Shown: piece by piece, positions 6,767-10,192 of the stretch
Numbering within the stretch: position 1 is the stretch's first letter
How the letters are laid out: each line of letters starts with the position of its first letter
Assembly: GCA_023409955.1 (NCBI GenBank)
Contig: JAEYQQ010000074.1
Span: 1 to 10,192 of the forward strand
Direction of reading: 5' to 3'
DNA: 10,192 nucleotides
Source of the DNA: Bacillota bacterium
GTDB taxonomy: Bacteria; Bacillota; Clostridia; Christensenellales; Aristaeellaceae
Program-made: the position numbers and the translations under genes
The notes under the pieces: generated by a model
What the model was told of the DNA's origin: nothing
The model's input: the letters and a program-made list of their open reading frames with translations, nothing else
Databases searched by the model: none

Positions 6767-6794
6767 GAATCTGTGCATATCAATGCAGAGATTC
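6767..6794 (+). repeat. Leader hairpin just upstream of the repeat-protein ribosome site
   Basis: GAATCTGTGCAT and ATGCAGAGATTC are 12-base inverted arms with one mismatch around a 4-base loop (ATCA). The structure ends 8 bases before the AAAGGAGA ribosome site at 6803-6810. It could protect the mRNA 5' end, tune translation, or be a protein-binding palindrome. The stretch from 6674 to 6766 holds no other structure I can support; a weak promoter-like pair (TTGTCG, then GAGAAT after 17 bases) is possible. Confidence 0.5.
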
Positions 6795-6817
6795 CCCATA
6801 ACAAAGGAGAACTGTAT

Positions 6818-7270
6818 ATGAGTAGCTGTCATAGACTCCATGGCGAGGTTTTAGACGATAGTCATTGCCATAAGCACCACGAGGCCCGACGGTGTGAGGG
6901 TTGTTCTGATCCCCTGGTGCTGATGTATATCGATGATAATGGCTGCACCCTGGATGATACCGATGATGAAAAAGACTGCCGCTGGTGGGATACCGAAGGT
7001 GCGCAAGAGGAAGAAGAGCGCCACTGCCGCCGGTTCCACTCCTGCCGTGCATGCTTTTGCCCAAGGGTGCTGATGTTTATTGATGACAATCTAAGTGCGG
7101 ATGAGCAGTTCCAGGAGCAAGTCGGCGGGGAATGGTGTTTGATTGAGGATGAAGAGGGCCGCCGGCGCTGGCATAGACGCCGCCGCTGCTGCGATCACAG
7201 AATACTAATGCATATAGATGAAGACCCCTGCCAGAGCTTTGGCACAGAAGACGATGAAGATGACAAATGA
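6818..7270 (+). CDS. Unrecognised Cys/His-rich acidic protein with three internal repeats
   Basis: I do not recognise this 150-residue protein. It holds 14 cysteines (including C26-x2-C29, C76-x2-C79 and a C124-C125 pair), many His and Arg, and long Asp/Glu runs. It is built of three repeats: a basic Cys/His segment, a hydrophobic core (LVLMYIDDN, RVLMFIDDN, RILMHIDED), an acidic stretch, and a Trp at core position 19 in repeats 1 and 2. In repeat 3 that position is the TGA stop. There is no signal peptide or membrane segment. The ATG has AAAGGAGA seven bases upstream, an excellent site, so translation is likely; an upstream in-frame ATG at 6773 lies in the leader hairpin and has no site. It stands alone between two terminators. 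Metal binding, or a structural role such as in a spore layer, are guesses from composition only. Confidence 0.8.
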   Translation: MSSCHRLHGEVLDDSHCHKHHEARRCEGCSDPLVLMYIDDNGCTLDDTDDEKDCRWWDTEGAQEEEERHCRRFHSCRACFCPRVLMFIDDNLSADEQFQEQVGGEWCLIEDEEGRRRWHRRRRCCDHRILMHIDEDPCQSFGTEDDEDDK

Positions 7271-7345
7271 TGGCATTTAGATGATGAAGACAGACATCAC
7301 CATCTATTGCAAAGAAGGATAAGCTTTTACCCTGGGATTGTGTAA
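6893..7345 (+). repeat. Three protein-level tandem repeats, the third interrupted by TGA
   Basis: Numbering from the Ile of the LMxID core (codons at 6929, 7079 and 7214), the units are 50 and 45 codons apart. Core position 6 is Cys, Ser, Cys. Position 19 is TGG (6983), TGG (7133) and TGA (7268), with no gap needed. Position 20 is Trp, Cys, Trp, and position 23 is Glu, Glu, Asp. After the TGA the same frame continues with WHLDDEDRHHHLLQRR and ends at TAA 7343-7345, copying the acidic-then-basic pattern that follows Trp19 in units 1 and 2. Confidence 0.75.
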
Positions 7346-7360
7346 TTTCAGTGTTATGCT

Positions 7361-7402
7361 CGCTGCCGCACCGCCTGCCACTTAGTGGGTGCGGCAGCGT
7401 TT
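7361..7402 (+). terminator. Hairpin terminator after the repeat protein
   Basis: CGCTGCCGCACC (7361-7372) and GGTGCGGCAGCG (7388-7399) form a perfect GC-rich 12-base-pair stem. The 15-base loop can itself nest a small CCAC-TTA-GTGG hairpin. Only TTT follows before the sequence turns to ATAT, so termination may be incomplete. It lies 16 bases beyond the TAA of the readthrough frame. Confidence 0.65.
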
Positions 7403-7442
7403 ATATGCCATTAGTATTTGCTGCTTTAGTACGCTAATGGGC

Positions 7443-7472
7443 TTGACCTACTACCGGGTGATAGGATATTCT
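7443..7472 (+). promoter_or_regulatory. Candidate promoter of the ketopantoate-reductase-like gene
   Basis: TTGACC (7443-7448, 5 of 6) and TATTCT (7467-7472, 4 of 6) are 18 bases apart. This would give a leader of about 100 bases. In the rest of the gene-free stretch from 7346 to 7576 I see only a loose 7-base inverted repeat (CCATTAG, CTAATGG, 7408-7440). Confidence 0.4.
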
Positions 7473-7576
7473 TTTATTATTATGACAAAGAAAAAGCTGA
7501 CCAGCTAAAGGTTACCCATTGGAAAGCAATAGAATCTTGTTAAAACATAAAGTAATAGTGAAGGTTAGTGATATGC

Positions 7577-8497
7577 TTGAAGGAGATTAAGACCGTTGCC
7601 ATTATTGGGCTGGGCGCCTTGGGAACACTGTTTGGAAACTTGCTTTCCAAACGGATGGGAAAAGGCGATCTTAGGTTTATTGCCGATAAGAACAGGATTG
7701 AACGTTATACAAATGAAAAGGTATACAGCAATGGTGAAGAATGCGATTTTCATTATGTAGTACCAGAGGAAAATGGGTCTGCTGCAGATCTTGTTTTGAT
7801 TGCAGTGAAATCCTTGCAGCTGGAGGCTGCCATTAAGGCCATATCTCATCAGGTGGGCCCGGATACGCTGATCCTTTCATTGCTCAATGGCATTACCAGC
7901 GAAGAGAGCATTGCGAAAGCATATGGAATGGAGAAGGTGATCCATTGCGTCGCCCAGGGGATGGATGCCGTGAAAGAAGGAAACCGGCTCACCTATCAAA
8001 ACATGGGTAAGCTGTGCATAGGTCCCCAAAGCGGTGGGCCGCTTCCTGAAAAGGTGCAAAGGGTCACCGCATTCTTTGACCAGATGGGGTTGCCCTTTGA
8101 GGTGGATGATCATATGAAAAAGCGTATGTGGGGCAAGTTCATGCTGAATGTCGGCGTCAATCAGACAGTCGCTGTCTTTGGGCCGGACTATGAAGCCTTG
8201 CAGCAGGAAAGCGGTCAAAGGATGACCATGATTGCTGCCATGCGGGAAGTAATAGCCTTATCCAAACTGGAAGGCTTCAATCTTTCAGAGGAGGACCTTG
8301 CATATTGGCTCAAGGTGCTTGCTACGCTTAATCCCAAGGGTAAGCCCTCTATGCGCCAGGATGTAGAGGCCAAACGCTTAAGTGAGGTGGAGCTGTTTGC
8401 AGGTACTGTATTGAAACTGGCAAAAATACATAACCTACCTGTACCTGTGAACCAGATGCTGTATGAGAACATTCGTAAAATAGAAGCCGCATATTAA
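7577..8497 (+). CDS. panE: Ketopantoate reductase family protein (PanE/ApbA)
   Basis: This is an NAD(P)H-dependent reductase, cytoplasmic, of 306 residues. The family reaction is 2-dehydropantoate to pantoate in the pathway to pantothenate and CoA. The Rossmann motif GLGALG (11-16) opens the protein. AVKSLQLEAA and LLNGI follow. The catalytic region KKRMWGKFMLNVGVNQ has Lys187 and Asn191, and the C-terminal domain has SMRQDVEAKRLSEVELFAG, the family's substrate-binding helix. I chose the TTG at 7577 because it gives MKEIKTVAIIG, the usual N-terminus; a GTG at 7568 in the same frame is the alternative, and ribosome spacing is poor for both (GAAGG at 7560-7564). A five-codon ATG frame (7573-7590) overlaps the start. 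Clostridia often carry several paralogues, so the true substrate may not be ketopantoate. Confidence 0.87.
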   Translation: MKEIKTVAIIGLGALGTLFGNLLSKRMGKGDLRFIADKNRIERYTNEKVYSNGEECDFHYVVPEENGSAADLVLIAVKSLQLEAAIKAISHQVGPDTLILSLLNGITSEESIAKAYGMEKVIHCVAQGMDAVKEGNRLTYQNMGKLCIGPQSGGPLPEKVQRVTAFFDQMGLPFEVDDHMKKRMWGKFMLNVGVNQTVAVFGPDYEALQQESGQRMTMIAAMREVIALSKLEGFNLSEEDLAYWLKVLATLNPKGKPSMRQDVEAKRLSEVELFAGTVLKLAKIHNLPVPVNQMLYENIRKIEAAY

Positions 8498-8519
8498 TGG
8501 CGATTTAATACTTTTGTTT

Positions 8520-8549
8520 ACCGGCGCATTCAGTGCGCTGGTTTTTTTA
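8520..8549 (+). terminator. Rho-independent terminator of the panE-like gene
   Basis: ACCGGCGCA and TGCGCTGGT form a 9-base-pair stem with one G-U wobble around the loop TTCAG, followed by a run of seven T. This is a canonical intrinsic terminator 22 bases after the stop codon. Confidence 0.88.
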
Positions 8550-8718
8550 TCTTTACGGGAGAATGGATACCGTATGGCATGTAAGCAGTGTCAAAACTGG
8601 CGGTGAAGATCGCCATGTTGCCTATCACGAAAAATCTGACGTAGATCTGGGTGCATATACAAATGGATACTCCCTTTGTATGTTTCATGTTGCTATTGAT
8701 GATCCCACATATTGTGAG

Positions 8719-8747
8719 TTGTAATATATGCACAAATATATTATAGT
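8719..8747 (+). promoter_or_regulatory. Promoter of the GH18 gene with a palindromic spacer
   Basis: TTGTAA (8719-8724) and TATAGT (8742-8747, 5 of 6) are 17 bases apart. Between and overlapping them, TAATATAT and ATATATTA (8722-8729 and 8736-8743) make a perfect 8-base inverted repeat around GCACAA. This is a candidate operator, although AT-rich palindromes arise easily by chance. Nothing convincing was seen between 8550 and 8718. Confidence 0.5.
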
Positions 8748-8786
8748 AAATTCGTCTTTATTTTGTAGAAAGGAGTATGCCTGCGA

Positions 8787-10192
8787 GTGAAAACGAACAG
8801 GATCATCAAGGCGGTGGGCGCTGGGCTGTTGGTGCTGATGCTTTGCACAGTGTCCATGGGCGCTGCTGCAGCGGTGGATACGCAAAAGCCAGCCAGACCC
8901 ACAGGTTTAACAGCAGTCAGCGTGGATACGACATCAGTTCGGCTTACCTGGCAAAAATCTACAGACAATGTGGGGGTAGCATCATATGCCGTCTTTAAGG
9001 ACCAGGCATATCTGACCTACACAACAAAAACAGAAGTCACCATCACGGGGTTAGCACCGGGGACAAGTTATGTTTTTTATGTAGCTGCTCAGGATGCGGC
9101 GGGCAACATATCCGGTGCCAGTGAAAAAATTACCGTAAAAACCAAAAGCAGCGGCACATCCGGCAAAATAATTGCCGGTTACTATGCCAGCTGGGCTGCG
9201 TATTCAGACTATACACCAAAGGATATACCCGTATCGCAACTGACCCATATCTTGTATGCATTTGCCAATATCGATAGCTCATATAAGGTCGTTATGGGCG
9301 ATTCTGAAGTGGATTCCAAGAATTTTTCGGAGCTTAGGGCACTGAAAAAGGAAAACCCCAACTTAAAGACATTGATCTCCATTGGTGGATGGGAATGGTC
9401 CGGACGCTTTTCAGATGCTGCAGCTACCGCAAGCCGCCGTGAAGCCTTTGCCTGGAGTGCAGCGGAGTTCGTGGCAATTCATGGCTTTGACGGCGTAGAT
9501 ATTGATTGGGAATTTCCCGTTAGCGGCGGCATGAAAAGCAACTCGGTCCGTGCTGCCGATAAGGAAAATTACACCCTGCTCTTAAAGGAACTTCGTGAGA
9601 AGCTGGACGCCCAGGGAAAAAAGGATGGAAAGCGATATCTGTTGACCATTGCTGGCGGAGCAAGCAAAGATTATGTCGGTAATGTACAGATGAAAGCCAT
9701 CGCCCAATATCTGGATTTTGGAGTTGTCATGGCCTATGATATTCATGGCTTTGGTGATAAATACACCGACCATAATGCACCGCTTTATGGTTCTACCGCT
9801 TATTCGCCGCAGCAGGTTTGGAGCGCTGATCAGGCGGTGAATGCGTGGTCGAATGCAGGATTCCCCAAATCTAAGATGGTGTTGGGAGTGCCCTTTTATG
9901 GGCATTGTTACACCAATGTACAGGGTGGCGGGTCAGGTATTCACAAAACCTATAGCGGTTATAAAACGCTGTATTATGACACCATTGTCTCCCAATATCT
10001 GTCCAACAAGGCTTACACACGATACTACGGTGCGGCTGGAAGAACGCCCTGGCTATTTAATGGTTCCACTTTTATTACCTATGAAGATGCTGCCTCATTA
10101 AAAGAAAAGGCGGCATATATAAAAAGCCAGGGACTTGCAGGAGCTGGAATCTGGGAATTATCACAAAATGAAGACGGAACTCTGCTCAATGT
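8787..10192 (+). CDS. Secreted FN3-GH18 glycoside hydrolase, chitinase-like (3' end cut by window edge)
   Basis: This is an exported enzyme, of which 468 residues are visible. Residues 1-29 are a signal peptide: KTNRIIK, then a hydrophobic stretch, then GAAAA before VDTQ. One fibronectin type III domain follows (about 35-120, with LTWQKSTDNVGVASYAVF and GLAPGTSYVFYVAAQD). The GH18 barrel starts near 128 (GKIIAGYYASW). It shows SIGGW, the catalytic signature DGVDIDWE (235-242, acid Glu242), VMAYDIHG, and the late GAGIWELSQ motif, so only a short C-terminal part is missing. Such enzymes cut beta-1,4-linked GlcNAc chains such as chitin or related glycans. The GTG start is fixed by the signal peptide; AGGAG lies 11 bases upstream. 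An ATG at 8777 lies nearer that site but is out of frame. The LMLC stretch at 17-20 does not fit a lipobox. Confidence 0.92.
   Translation, partial: MKTNRIIKAVGAGLLVLMLCTVSMGAAAAVDTQKPARPTGLTAVSVDTTSVRLTWQKSTDNVGVASYAVFKDQAYLTYTTKTEVTITGLAPGTSYVFYVAAQDAAGNISGASEKITVKTKSSGTSGKIIAGYYASWAAYSDYTPKDIPVSQLTHILYAFANIDSSYKVVMGDSEVDSKNFSELRALKKENPNLKTLISIGGWEWSGRFSDAAATASRREAFAWSAAEFVAIHGFDGVDIDWEFPVSGGMKSNSVRAADKENYTLLLKELREKLDAQGKKDGKRYLLTIAGGASKDYVGNVQMKAIAQYLDFGVVMAYDIHGFGDKYTDHNAPLYGSTAYSPQQVWSADQAVNAWSNAGFPKSKMVLGVPFYGHCYTNVQGGGSGIHKTYSGYKTLYYDTIVSQYLSNKAYTRYYGAAGRTPWLFNGSTFITYEDAASLKEKAAYIKSQGLAGAGIWELSQNEDGTLLN

Noticed and set aside
6780..7089. Minus-strand frames opposite the repeat protein, one of them hydrophobic
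   Set aside because: They are antisense to the Asp/Glu (GAT/GAA) codon runs, which give hydrophobic or Ser/Ile-rich translations by default; no ribosome sites.
7268..7345. Selenocysteine insertion at the TGA
   Set aside because: The aligned position in the other repeats is Trp, not Cys, and the downstream hairpin is weak with an A-C mismatch. Kept only as a remote option in the readthrough finding.
7408..7440. CCATTAG / CTAATGG inverted repeat
   Set aside because: The arms are only 7 bases with a 19-base loop, and no T-run or promoter element is associated with it.
7573..7590. Five-codon frame ATG CTT GAA GGA GAT TAA overlapping the panE start
   Set aside because: It could be a tiny regulatory leader, but it has no good ribosome site of its own and such frames occur by chance.
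8533..8724. 63-codon plus-strand frame between the panE-like and GH18 genes
   Set aside because: Its ATG/GTG region lies inside the panE terminator, it has no ribosome site, and it runs into the GH18 promoter.
8787..8850. Lipoprotein signal in the GH18 protein (LMLC at residues 17-20)
   Set aside because: The residue before Cys is Leu rather than Gly, Ala or Ser, and a normal AxA-type cleavage region follows, so an ordinary secreted protein is more likely.

Overview
The window looks like chromosomal DNA of an anaerobic Firmicute, probably class Clostridia. The reasons are purine-rich AGGAG ribosome sites, a flavin-based electron-bifurcation (Etf) locus, an OGG of the clostridial/archaeal type, mid-range base composition, and TGA and TAA stops used in the ordinary way. 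No tRNA, rRNA, CRISPR array, transposase or phage gene was seen. The genus cannot be fixed from the sequence.

Left part, minus strand (1-2548): a FadR-family GntR regulator is followed by etfB and a ferredoxin-tipped etfA, which runs off the left edge. This order matches the lct (lactate oxidation) locus of Acetobacterium woodii, and a perfect TTGGT-nnn-ACCAA type operator lies just before etfB. The likely reading is an inducible, electron-confurcating 2-hydroxyacid (lactate) dehydrogenase operon. The dehydrogenase itself would lie beyond position 1.

Middle part, plus strand (2650-6673): divergent from the regulator is an intracellular heparinase II/III-like polysaccharide lyase. It is followed by what looks like a decayed N-terminal piece of a DUF2264 protein. 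A new promoter, with its -10 box inside a GC-rich inverted repeat, then drives a two-gene unit: an 8-oxoguanine DNA glycosylase and a PHP-domain metallo-phosphoesterase, closed by a strong hairpin terminator.

Right part, plus strand (6674-10192): first comes a small, unrecognised Cys/His-rich and very acidic protein built of three repeats. Its stop codon (TGA) falls exactly where the other two repeats have a conserved Trp, and repeat-like sequence continues in frame for 24 more codons. This is the most unusual item in the window. Then come a ketopantoate-reductase-family gene with a clear terminator, and a secreted FN3-GH18 chitinase-like enzyme cut by the right edge.

The genes do not form one system. 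They are several short transcription units: energy metabolism, glycan breakdown (lyase and GH18), base-excision repair, and one orphan repeat protein.
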